Positions 1-6,534 of a stretch of DNA of 7,774 bases are shown here, one piece after another. The notes under the pieces were generated by a model. It ran no database searches and was not told the origin of the DNA. It saw only the letters and a list, made by a program, of their open reading frames with translations. The DNA is from Methanofollis sp. Its GTDB lineage: Archaea; Halobacteriota; Methanomicrobia; Methanomicrobiales; Methanofollaceae. The stretch's first letter is position 1; every line of letters starts with the position of its first letter. The position numbers were made by a program, and so were the translations under genes. The DNA lies in assembly GCA_028696365.1 (NCBI GenBank), contig JAQVHG010000101.1:1-7774 (forward strand), in the 5' to 3' direction.

Positions 1-638
1 CCTTCCTTGAGGACCGTCCCGTTCCCTGACTCCCGTACTGGGAGAGGACATATACGGTTGAAACGCTCGGCAAGGGCAGCCGTGAACCCTTCTGGCATGT
101 GCTGGGTCACCACGACGGCTGCATCCAGGGTTGAAGGAAGTCTGGAAAGGACAAGGTCGAGTTGCTGGAGTCCCCCGGCAGAGGAGCCAAAGAGGACCAC
201 CTTGCTGGCGATCTGGTTCTGGCGCCCTGTGACCTTGACTGCAGGCTTGATCTCGATGAGGTGCTTGATCCTGGTGACCAGTTCCTCCTCGATCCCACGG
301 ACTTTGAAAATCTCCACGGGTTTGAGCATGAAGTCGTCGGCGCCAAGAGCCAGTGCTTTTTTTGTGTGCACCGCATCTTTTGCCGTGAGGGAACTGAGCA
401 TCATCACCTTTGGCCTGTGCCGGCAGCGTTTCATCCCCTCAAGCACCTGGAGGCCGTTGAGTTTCGGCATCTCGATGTCGAGGGTCATCACGTCTGGCCT
501 GAGGGTATCGATCTGTGTGAGTGCCTCAGCACCGTCAGACGCGATCCCCACCACCTCAATCCCCGGCGCCTTACTGAAGATGTCCCTCAGTATTGTGCGG
601 ATAAAGACCGAGGCATCGACAATTAGAATCCTGATCAT
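1..638 (-). CDS. cheB: CheB, chemotaxis protein-glutamate methylesterase (partial, C-terminus off the left edge)
   Basis: CheB removes methyl groups from (and deamidates) chemoreceptor glutamates in the cytoplasm to adapt the signalling array. The frame is open from an ATG at 638 to the window edge, giving 212 residues. Residues 1-125 form a receiver domain with the phospho-acceptor Asp54 (MTLDIEMP), the LSS switch motif at 81-83 and Lys106 (LKP). After a linker, the methylesterase domain starts near 146. It shows GSSAGG at 151-156, where Ser153 sits at the position of the catalytic serine in the usual GASTGG motif, and TQHMPEGFT with the catalytic His180. The third catalytic residue, an aspartate, would lie beyond the window. 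The start is 2 nt after the cheY stop, with only a weak upstream GGGG as ribosome site, so translation is probably coupled to cheY. One oddity is that the receiver begins LIVDAS where the family normally has two acidic residues; Ala9 replaces the second. The identification is secure, but full length and activity cannot be judged here. Confidence 0.95.
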   Translation of the reverse strand, partial: MIRILIVDASVFIRTILRDIFSKAPGIEVVGIASDGAEALTQIDTLRPDVMTLDIEMPKLNGLQVLEGMKRCRHRPKVMMLSSLTAKDAVHTKKALALGADDFMLKPVEIFKVRGIEEELVTRIKHLIEIKPAVKVTGRQNQIASKVVLFGSSAGGLQQLDLVLSRLPSTLDAAVVVTQHMPEGFTAALAERFNRICPLPVRESGNGTVLKE

Positions 639-640
639 GA

Positions 641-1003
641 TCAGGCCCCGAGGACGTTTTTCACCTCCTCAAGTACTTTCGGGGCCTGGAACGGTTTGAC
701 GATATAGCCCTTTGCGCCGCTTTTTACCGCCAACTTCACCATCTGTTCCTGGCCCACCGCCGTGCACATGACCACCTTCGCATGGGGGTCGACCTCCCTG
801 ATCCCTTGGAGCGCCTCGATGCCGTTCTTCTTTGGCATGACGACGTCCATCGTGACAAGGTCGGGCTTCAGTTCCTGATATTTGGCGATCGCCTCTTCAC
901 CGTTCTCGGCTTCACCGACGATCGTATGTCCTCCAGAGAAGAGGATGTTCTTCAGGAGAGTCCGCATAAAGAGCGTATCATCGACGATTAAGATCCTACC
1001 CAT
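641..1003 (-). CDS. cheY: CheY, chemotaxis response regulator
   Basis: This is a stand-alone receiver domain of 120 residues, the normal CheY length. It is phosphorylated by CheA and carries the signal to the archaellum motor, in archaea through the adaptor CheF. The acidic pocket is complete (Asp8-Asp9 in LIVDD). The phospho-acceptor is Asp53 (TMDVVMP), the switch threonine is Thr81 (MCTA), the aromatic switch position is Tyr100 (GYIVKP) and the conserved lysine is Lys103. There is no output domain. The ATG at 1003 is preceded by GGAG (complement of 1008-1011) 4 nt away, and a TATA-like box lies about 35-45 nt upstream. It is the first gene after the intergenic gap and is followed 2 nt later by cheB. 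Its position between cheF and cheB marks it as the chemotaxis CheY and not a generic response regulator. Confidence 0.95.
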   Translation of the reverse strand: MGRILIVDDTLFMRTLLKNILFSGGHTIVGEAENGEEAIAKYQELKPDLVTMDVVMPKKNGIEALQGIREVDPHAKVVMCTAVGQEQMVKLAVKSGAKGYIVKPFQAPKVLEEVKNVLGA

Positions 1004-1035
1004 AATGCTCCAAAGTAACTATTTGAGAGCACAGG

Positions 1036-1050
1036 AATATATATTTTTTG
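1036..1050 (-). promoter_or_regulatory. Putative archaeal TATA-box promoter for cheY-cheB
   Basis: On the minus strand this stretch reads as a run of A followed by TATATAT, in the most AT-rich part of the 77-nt gap between cheF and cheY. An archaeal TATA box usually sits about 25 nt before the transcription start. That would place the start near 1016 and give a short leader of about 13 nt that still contains the GGAG ribosome site. The A-rich bases just upstream could act as the TFB-binding element. The spacing fits well, but this is inferred from sequence only. Confidence 0.6.
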
Positions 1051-1064
1051 ATTTTTGGATAACG

Positions 1065-1080
1065 CATAAAATAAAAGAAT
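1065..1080 (-). terminator. Putative T-rich terminator after cheF
   Basis: Directly after the cheF stop codon the transcript-sense strand reads ATTCTTTTATTTTAT, a U-rich run without an obvious hairpin. Archaeal RNA polymerase commonly terminates at oligo-U tracts of this kind. Its place at the end of the fla-cheF block, just before the TATA-like box of the next unit, supports the call. The T runs are short (four each), so some read-through into cheY is likely. Confidence 0.45.
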
Positions 1081-1875
1081 TTATACTTTTGTTGCATCTG
1101 AGATGAACCTCACGCCTTTTGTCGTGAGTTTAACCTCTCTTCGGGTTACGACGACCTCGGCAAGCCCCTGTTTGATCAACATCTCGTAGATGCGGTCGAC
1201 ATCTCGTTGCGAGAGTGAGAGCATATTTTCAATCGAAGCGGTGTCCATCCCACTGTATACGAGCATGGCGACCTGTGCCGACTGGGGATCGATCTCGTGG
1301 CCCGCCATATCCATGCCTTTCGTGGATTCTTTCAGGAAATTATAGAGAACCTGGAGTGTCGTGACCGGACAGAGCACCAGACTGGTGACCACCTCATTCC
1401 CTTCGATGTGGTCGATCTTGATGACATCGACATCCTTGCCCTGGACCTCACGTTTGGTCATCTCGATCGAGGCGACATCATTGAGGGGGACGCAGATCTG
1501 ATTTTTCTTCGAGAAAAACCAGATCCCTGAGATCAGAACGGCAATACCGCCCTTCTCCCAGGCTGCGTTCTTCACAAAGACACCACCCCTCACCGCAGGG
1601 GACATGAAAAAGGTGCTAAGACGATATGCACTACATGTAGCAAGGATCTGCCTCTTGAGAATACTGAGTACCTTTGCGACCGAGGCGATCCTGATAGGCT
1701 CCTTTTGTCCCCTCACAGTGATATTGAGGACGCTGCCCTTGGCCTCCAGGTCGACGATCGATTTGTACTGGACAGAGACGGAATTGTCCGAGGACTTCAT
1801 CCCTTCCTTGTCCAGCGCGAGTTTTGCGGTGATCCACTTCCCCTGCTTCTCGATCTTGACAGGCACATTACTCAT
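1081..1875 (-). CDS. cheF: CheF, archaeal adaptor between CheY and the archaellum motor
   Basis: CheF is found only in archaea. It receives the signal from phosphorylated CheY and passes it to the archaellum switch proteins. The 264-residue protein has the expected length. Residues 1-75 form a beta-rich part with PH-like character. A strongly conserved-looking block at 81-111 includes CSAYRLSTFFMSPAVRGG and VKNAAWEKG, which I recognise as typical of the family (formerly DUF439). Residues 112-180 continue as beta strands. The C-terminal region from about 196 looks like a winged helix (helices at 196-236, then a VVVTRREVKLTTKG hairpin). The ATG at 1875 overlaps the preceding gene by 8 nt and has AGGGG upstream with 7 nt spacing. 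The gene closes the archaellum block and is followed by a T-rich run, so CheF is probably made together with the motor. Confidence 0.9.
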   Translation of the reverse strand: MSNVPVKIEKQGKWITAKLALDKEGMKSSDNSVSVQYKSIVDLEAKGSVLNITVRGQKEPIRIASVAKVLSILKRQILATCSAYRLSTFFMSPAVRGGVFVKNAAWEKGGIAVLISGIWFFSKKNQICVPLNDVASIEMTKREVQGKDVDVIKIDHIEGNEVVTSLVLCPVTTLQVLYNFLKESTKGMDMAGHEIDPQSAQVAMLVYSGMDTASIENMLSLSQRDVDRIYEMLIKQGLAEVVVTRREVKLTTKGVRFISDATKV

Positions 1876-3061
1876 TCATATTCCCCTTTGTATTCTTGAC
1901 ACATTTATTCCCCAATTCCTTCAAAGTATCCTCCAGTTCTTCCACGAGGTCATCAGCTTTGAATTTCTGCCCTTTCATGTCACGGAGAAGACTATCATAA
2001 TCTTCGGTCTTCGCCTTCTTGACATCCTCTTTGAGGAGAGCCATCAGGCCGGTGGAATCTCCACCCCCGTTCGCAAAGGCGAGCATGTCAAACTCTCCGT
2101 CGTTCTCTTCATCCTCGCCGGACGCTGCTGCTGCAGCACCTGTCTTCTGGGGGGGCGCAAGGTCAGCTGCCGGCGCTTCCTCCTCAGATGAAGCCTCTTC
2201 TTCAGGCTCTGGCTGGACTCCCTCGATCCCTCCCTCATCGATCTCAAGGGAGTCGAGATCGAGATCATCCAGGTCTTCAAGGCCTTCAAGGTCTTCTGAA
2301 AGGTCAGTATCCAGATCCTCGATCTCACCGAGTTCTTCGAACTCTTCGAGTTCGTCAGAGTGTGCCTCCAGAATTGCAGAGACTGCCGCATCGTCAGGTT
2401 CTGGATCGGCCGACGCCTCTGGAGGTGTCTCGGCGTCAGTGGAAATCTCTAGATCTTCTGCATCAGCGACATCTTCAAGGTCGTCCAGACCCTCGTCACC
2501 GAGGTCCAGTCCCTCGAGGGCGTCTTCGAACTCCTCATCATCGAGGTCCAGGCCGCCTGCACCGCTGCTCTCAGCCACCGCACCAGAAGCGGCCGCCGCG
2601 CCTCCAGCCACGCCCGCCGATGCAAGTGCGGTATCGATCTCCTCGAATTTTTCATCTCTATGGAAGAGGGTGGCCTTCAGCCTCTCAGTCCCTCCTCTCA
2701 TTGCCTCTGTAAAGGACTTCAGGACCGAGATGACCGGGGCCAACTTTCCATCTGCCTGCCCCTTCAGGAGGCTTGCCTTCTCTTTGCCTGCACTCTTACG
2801 GCCAGTGGACTTCTCCTTCCTGACCTTGAAGTCTTCGACAGCCTTGTGGACCGCCTTCTTGATCTGGCTTGGTCTCAGGTCTGAGAGTTTCGCGGCTCCA
2901 AAGATAAAGAGCGTAAGCGAACCTGCGGCCACGGTCCCGATGATCAGCACTTCAGTCGAGACATCATAGATGATAAAGACTGAACCTATGCTCACCGTTG
3001 AGAAGAAGATGAGCAAACGCCTGATGGTCGGGTCAATTGTAGGGAAACTGATTTTTTTCAT
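1868..3061 (-). CDS. Unrecognised acidic membrane-anchored protein between flaJ and cheF
   Basis: I cannot assign this 397-residue protein to a named family. Two hydrophobic helices, about 14-32 and 36-55, form a hairpin. The following region, 66-107, is rich in Lys and Arg, which suggests that both termini face the cytoplasm. Residues 108-145 may be helical. An Ala/Gly/Ser linker (146-169) leads to an extremely Asp/Glu-rich stretch, 170-322, with many short Leu-Asp/Glu repeats (LEDLDDLDLDSLEID). A distinct C-terminal part, 323-384, starts FDMLAFANGGG and continues as a probable amphipathic helix pair (LMALLKEDVKKA, DDLVEELEDTLKELG). The chosen ATG at 3061 lies 1 nt after the flaJ stop; a TTG at 3076 would add five residues but overlap the GGAG site. 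The operon position implies a motility role. I infer a motor-platform or switch scaffold, possibly standing in for FlaC/D/E. I do not see the FlaD/E domain signature. Confidence 0.85.
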   Translation of the reverse strand: MKKISFPTIDPTIRRLLIFFSTVSIGSVFIIYDVSTEVLIIGTVAAGSLTLFIFGAAKLSDLRPSQIKKAVHKAVEDFKVRKEKSTGRKSAGKEKASLLKGQADGKLAPVISVLKSFTEAMRGGTERLKATLFHRDEKFEEIDTALASAGVAGGAAAASGAVAESSGAGGLDLDDEEFEDALEGLDLGDEGLDDLEDVADAEDLEISTDAETPPEASADPEPDDAAVSAILEAHSDELEEFEELGEIEDLDTDLSEDLEGLEDLDDLDLDSLEIDEGGIEGVQPEPEEEASSEEEAPAADLAPPQKTGAAAAASGEDEENDGEFDMLAFANGGGDSTGLMALLKEDVKKAKTEDYDSLLRDMKGQKFKADDLVEELEDTLKELGNKCVKNTKGNMNE

Positions 3062-3062
3062 G

Positions 3063-4667
3063 TTAAACCGCTCCAAACTGAGGTATCTGGAAGAAGTAGT
3101 CGATAATCGGCGGCATTATGAGGATGAGCAATCCCGTGATGGTGAAGAGAAGCGCCGAAAGGAAGTAGACCATGTACCGGTCGCCTCCAACGACGATCTT
3201 GCCCGCGATGATGTTGGACAATGTGATCATCAGGAGGATGATCATCACGAAGGGGACCATCTTCTCCTCAGGGAAGTTGACAAACATGTTCATCGAACCC
3301 ATCATCGACCCAGCGATCGAGTCCGACGACGACGTCAGGGCCGCCTGACTCTCCCCCAACGATGCCATCACGTCAGCGACGGCCTCTGACATCGTGTGGA
3401 GGATCTCGTACAAGGCTATGAAGAGCCCGACCATGGCGATGTGCATCGGGACCAGGAGGACGATGAAACTAGTCGCCACCATATCGCGCTTCCTGCGCAG
3501 GAGCACCTGCGAGAGCATGGACGAACCCACAATGTTGCCGACAACACCTGGAGCGCCACCGAGCGAGACCGAGTCCCTGAAGATGTTCATGTACTTCGCG
3601 ATGAGGTTTGTACCACAGTCGCCGATGAACCGCTCCCAGGTCAAGGCATCGTCAAGTCCAAGGTTCAACTTGGTATAGGCTGCGTTGATGTGGGGCTCGA
3701 GGGCAGCGAGAGATTTACGGTCGACTTCTCTGATCGCCTCGACCATGGTAGTACCTTTTCCCTCCATGATCGATCCCACACCCCTGATAAACGCCGGGAA
3801 GTCCTCATCTCTGAGCACCACATTGTGGTTGTCGACATACCCGATGATCCCAAGAGGGGCAAGCAGGAGACCGATCATCATATAGACCATCCCGGTGTTT
3901 ACCCCCGCAAGTAGGAGGAGAAAAACACCGACTGCAGTGATAATAAGGATGGGTTTCTGCAACCTGTCGATCATCGACTGTTCTCGCGAACACCAGTGGT
4001 TCATCGACCGGTCGATGGTCTTCTCGTCAATAGGGACGGCACGGTACATCAGAGCGACGCCGAACCCAGAAGTGAGGAGGACCAAGGCATAGGCAGTGTT
4101 GAGCGCAGCGTCGATCCCGCTTGGAGCATAGATCGCGACCGAGATCATCAGGATGATCGCAACCAGCATCGAGGAGAAGAGGAGGGCGATGTAGGCGTCG
4201 CCCCACTTCTTCAGCATCTCGAAACCCTGCTCAAAGGTGTTGCGGTAGACATCACGTGCGGTCTCTAACTCCATGTCAAGGAACTCACGGTCAGGCACAC
4301 CAGAATCGATGGAGTTGGAGTACCGGTTGAACATGCTCTTGAGCATATCGTTGTTGACCCGGTCAGCCACCATCCTGAGGCCTTCGGAATAACTGTAGTT
4401 CCAGCGTTTGACAAAGAAGACCACTTTCTGGATGTACTTTGTCGAGATGTACTCGTACCGGTTTGCGGTGTACTCGAAGAGTTCTGGCCTTGAAACGTCA
4501 GCCGTCATTGCCGAGGCCATGTAGGTCGTCATGAAGACCAGGTCCCCTTCCATCTTCTTATTCTCAGAGATCTGAGCGGCTTTTTCTTTCACCGCCTCGA
4601 TCTCTTCCTCGAATGGGGGAGTCCCGCCGTTCTTCTCGATGAGTTTGCTCTTCACCGACTCAAACAT
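3063..4667 (-). CDS. flaJ: FlaJ/ArlJ, archaellum membrane platform protein
   Basis: FlaJ is the polytopic membrane core of the archaellum, on which the FlaI ATPase acts to assemble and turn the filament. It is related to the TadC/PilC platform proteins of type IV pili. The 534-residue length is normal for the family. A soluble N-terminal region (1-155) is followed by hydrophobic segments at about 159-180, 190-209, 239-254 and 258-276. A cytoplasmic domain comes next (about 280-395), with FPAFIRGVGSIMEGKGTTMVEAI and the basic RRKRD at 391-395. Further segments lie at about 397-422, 470-488 and 498-525. The two soluble blocks match the duplicated type II secretion F domain layout. The ATG at 4667 lies 3 nt after the flaI stop and has GAGGT (complement of 4675-4679) 7 nt upstream. 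Together with flaH and flaI this identifies an archaellum and not a pilus locus. Confidence 0.95.
   Translation of the reverse strand: MFESVKSKLIEKNGGTPPFEEEIEAVKEKAAQISENKKMEGDLVFMTTYMASAMTADVSRPELFEYTANRYEYISTKYIQKVVFFVKRWNYSYSEGLRMVADRVNNDMLKSMFNRYSNSIDSGVPDREFLDMELETARDVYRNTFEQGFEMLKKWGDAYIALLFSSMLVAIILMISVAIYAPSGIDAALNTAYALVLLTSGFGVALMYRAVPIDEKTIDRSMNHWCSREQSMIDRLQKPILIITAVGVFLLLLAGVNTGMVYMMIGLLLAPLGIIGYVDNHNVVLRDEDFPAFIRGVGSIMEGKGTTMVEAIREVDRKSLAALEPHINAAYTKLNLGLDDALTWERFIGDCGTNLIAKYMNIFRDSVSLGGAPGVVGNIVGSSMLSQVLLRRKRDMVATSFIVLLVPMHIAMVGLFIALYEILHTMSEAVADVMASLGESQAALTSSSDSIAGSMMGSMNMFVNFPEEKMVPFVMIILLMITLSNIIAGKIVVGGDRYMVYFLSALLFTITGLLILIMPPIIDYFFQIPQFGAV
3071..3074 (-). promoter_or_regulatory. 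Ribosome binding site deciding the start of the acidic protein
   Basis: The complement reads GGAG, 9 nt before the ATG at 3061 and inside the last codons of flaJ. Its place supports the ATG (protein beginning MKKISFP) over the TTG at 3074-3076, which lies on the site itself and has no better signal upstream. Confidence 0.55.
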
Positions 4668-4670
4668 CTC

Positions 4671-6533
4671 TCAGACCTCGATCTTGAGGAGACCCTGTTT
4701 CTTGATCTTTGAGATCATGTGGAAGAGGTCCCAGAACCGGAGGTAACCTGCATCGTTGAGTCTCTGCAGGATCTTTGCCCGTTTCTCGACCTCAAAGTAG
4801 ATCTCACTCCTCTTGCTTTCTGGGATACCAAGAAGGGTCGCGATCTTGTTCTCTAGCAAATAACTGCTCCCACGCCCGCAGAAGACGTGTTCGTCGGTGA
4901 CCGGATCCCAGTGGAACATCTCGACAAAGGAGAATCCCTGGGTCTGAGGATCATAGCCGACAAGTTCGTTGACGCTGAGCATCCGCCGCACTGTCCCACC
5001 GCCCGGCCTGCGGACCGCACTCTGGATGATAACGATGTTGAGGTTGTCCACGTGGGTCTTTGGGATGAGGATCGGGTCACCGCAGAGACGCTGGATCAAC
5101 TTCTCTACCGAGGCGGCGTGGAAGGTGCTCATGACCGGGTGACCGGTCTGCATGGCCGAGAAGGCGACGCTCCCTTCGACCCCACGGATCTCACCCACCA
5201 GGATCTGATTCGGACGTTGACGGAGGGCGGCCTTCAGCAGGTCGAACATAGTGACGTCCGAGCCCTCACCTTCGCCTTTCCCCTTCGCCTTCGCGACCTC
5301 GCGCGTCCAGTTCCGGTGCGGCACGGTCAGTTCAGGGGTATCCTCGATGGTCACGATCTTGTTCTCAGGCGGGAGGAAGGTGGTGATCGCGTTGAGCGTC
5401 GTCGTCTTCCCACTCGCCGTCTCCCCACTCACAAAGAGAGACATCCCAAACTCCAGGCAGATCCAGAGATACCCCGCAAGCATGAAGTCGCAGGTCTTGG
5501 AGTTGATAAGGTGGAGAATGGAGAGCGGTTCCTCGTTTACTTTCCTGATCGTGAAGTTGCTCCCGTGTCGGCTGATATCGCTGCCGTACACGATGTTAAT
5601 ACGGGAGCCGTCAGGGAGGGTGGCGTCCACCACTGGATTGCGGTAGGTGATCGGTTTTTTGATCCGCTCGGCCATCTTGATGACAAACTGGTCGAGGGGC
5701 TCTGAATCAGTAAACCCGATCACCGACTTGAGTCCTCTGAAGGCCTTGTGCTCGATAAAGATCGGACCTACCCCGTCACAGGAGATATCCTCGATATAGG
5801 GGTCTGAGAGGAAGGGCTTGAGGATCCCCATCTCGATCTTGTCTCTGATCATCATGTACTCGAGGGCACGGTGTTCCTGGGGGCTGACCACAATCCGCCC
5901 GTCAGGGAGCCTGATGACTCCGTCGTCCACCTCGCTGGTGTCGAGTTTCTTTTTTGCTGAGAAGTCGGTGTTGAGAAACTTGACGATCTTGTCCTTGACT
6001 GATTTTTTCTGGGTGCCAAGAAGTTCTGGATCGATCTCCTTCCCTGGCTCTTTGATGTACACGATCTCCCTGATCAGTTTTTTGAGAACCGCGATCCTCT
6101 CCTCTTCAGTGACAGGATCGGTCTCCAGAGCGTCCAGGAGGTCGATGAGCCGCGCCTCTACCGGTGGCAAAAGATATGCCACACTATGTAAGAACGAAGG
6201 CTCGATTGGGATGTAGTAGTTCCTGACATCATCCGGATCCTCAAGGAGGTGAATGAAGGTGTCGCCATCAGCCGGATAGATTAGGTTGAGGTTCTTGGCT
6301 TTTTTGGCATCATTATTCAACTCAGAGAAGAAGAGCGGGATCCCGTATTGGTTCACCGGGAAGATGTTGAGATACTCTAAGAGATGAGGACTGTGTTTCA
6401 CATACTCCCGCGCATTAGAGGGGAGCATCCGGTACAGGGCCGAGGACTCAAGGTCTGCATAGCATCCGCTCAGGTCCTCATTGACCTCTGTCTTGAAGGG
6501 AAGTTTCGCTGCGATGGAAAGTCCTGAGCTCAT
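4671..6533 (-). CDS. flaI: FlaI/ArlI, archaellum assembly and rotation ATPase
   Basis: FlaI is a hexameric cytoplasmic ATPase of the type II/IV secretion superfamily. It powers both archaellum assembly and rotation, working on FlaJ with FlaH as partner. Residues 1-180 form a family-specific N-terminal region. The N-terminal ATPase domain spans about 200-335 and the RecA-like core about 340-560. The motifs are all present: Walker A GETASGKT (370-377), Asp box VTIEDTPEL (394-402), Walker B ILVGEIRG (444-451), and the His box with TGHPVMSTFHA (463-473). An arginine-rich LLKAALRQRPNQ precedes Walker B. At 620 residues it is somewhat longer than many homologues, mainly through the N-terminal part. 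A short Lys/Gly/Glu loop (KGKGEGEGS, 417-425) sits between the Asp box and Walker B. The ATG follows the flaH stop after one base (TGATATG) with AAGGT about 6 nt upstream, so the start is well fixed. Confidence 0.97.
   Translation of the reverse strand: MSSGLSIAAKLPFKTEVNEDLSGCYADLESSALYRMLPSNAREYVKHSPHLLEYLNIFPVNQYGIPLFFSELNNDAKKAKNLNLIYPADGDTFIHLLEDPDDVRNYYIPIEPSFLHSVAYLLPPVEARLIDLLDALETDPVTEEERIAVLKKLIREIVYIKEPGKEIDPELLGTQKKSVKDKIVKFLNTDFSAKKKLDTSEVDDGVIRLPDGRIVVSPQEHRALEYMMIRDKIEMGILKPFLSDPYIEDISCDGVGPIFIEHKAFRGLKSVIGFTDSEPLDQFVIKMAERIKKPITYRNPVVDATLPDGSRINIVYGSDISRHGSNFTIRKVNEEPLSILHLINSKTCDFMLAGYLWICLEFGMSLFVSGETASGKTTTLNAITTFLPPENKIVTIEDTPELTVPHRNWTREVAKAKGKGEGEGSDVTMFDLLKAALRQRPNQILVGEIRGVEGSVAFSAMQTGHPVMSTFHAASVEKLIQRLCGDPILIPKTHVDNLNIVIIQSAVRRPGGGTVRRMLSVNELVGYDPQTQGFSFVEMFHWDPVTDEHVFCGRGSSYLLENKIATLLGIPESKRSEIYFEVEKRAKILQRLNDAGYLRFWDLFHMISKIKKQGLLKIEV
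4675..4679 (-). promoter_or_regulatory. Ribosome binding site of flaJ
   Basis: The complement reads GAGGT, 7 nt before the flaJ ATG, and lies within the last codons of flaI. It confirms the flaJ start and indicates coupled translation. Confidence 0.7.
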
Positions 6534-6534
6534 A

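Noticed and set aside
7..699. A 230-codon plus-strand open frame covering the cheB region
   Set aside because: The minus strand gives an unbroken, clearly recognisable CheB over the same bases, so this frame is a shadow.
2338..2354. CGAACTC-TTC-GAGTTCG inverted repeat inside the acidic protein gene
   Set aside because: A 7-bp stem is easily produced by repeated Glu, Phe and Leu codons in this stretch. It has no link to a gene boundary, so I treat it as codon-driven.
2019..2969. A long plus-strand open frame rich in Ser, Pro and Arg
   Set aside because: It is the antisense shadow of the acidic protein: Asp and Glu codons (GAT/GAC, GAG/GAA) read backwards give mainly Ser, Phe and Ile/Val codons. 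There is no ribosome site or recognisable domain, and the opposite frame fits an operon.
4887..5705. A 272-codon plus-strand open frame opposite flaI
   Set aside because: It lies fully antisense to the highly conserved FlaI ATPase core, is rich in Arg, Asp and His as expected for a shadow frame in GC-rich DNA, and has no family resemblance.
3063..6533. Possibility that flaI-flaJ belong to a type IV pilus rather than an archaellum
   Set aside because: The directly adjoining flaH and a FlaF/FlaG-type gene, followed by cheF and cheY, are specific to archaellum loci.
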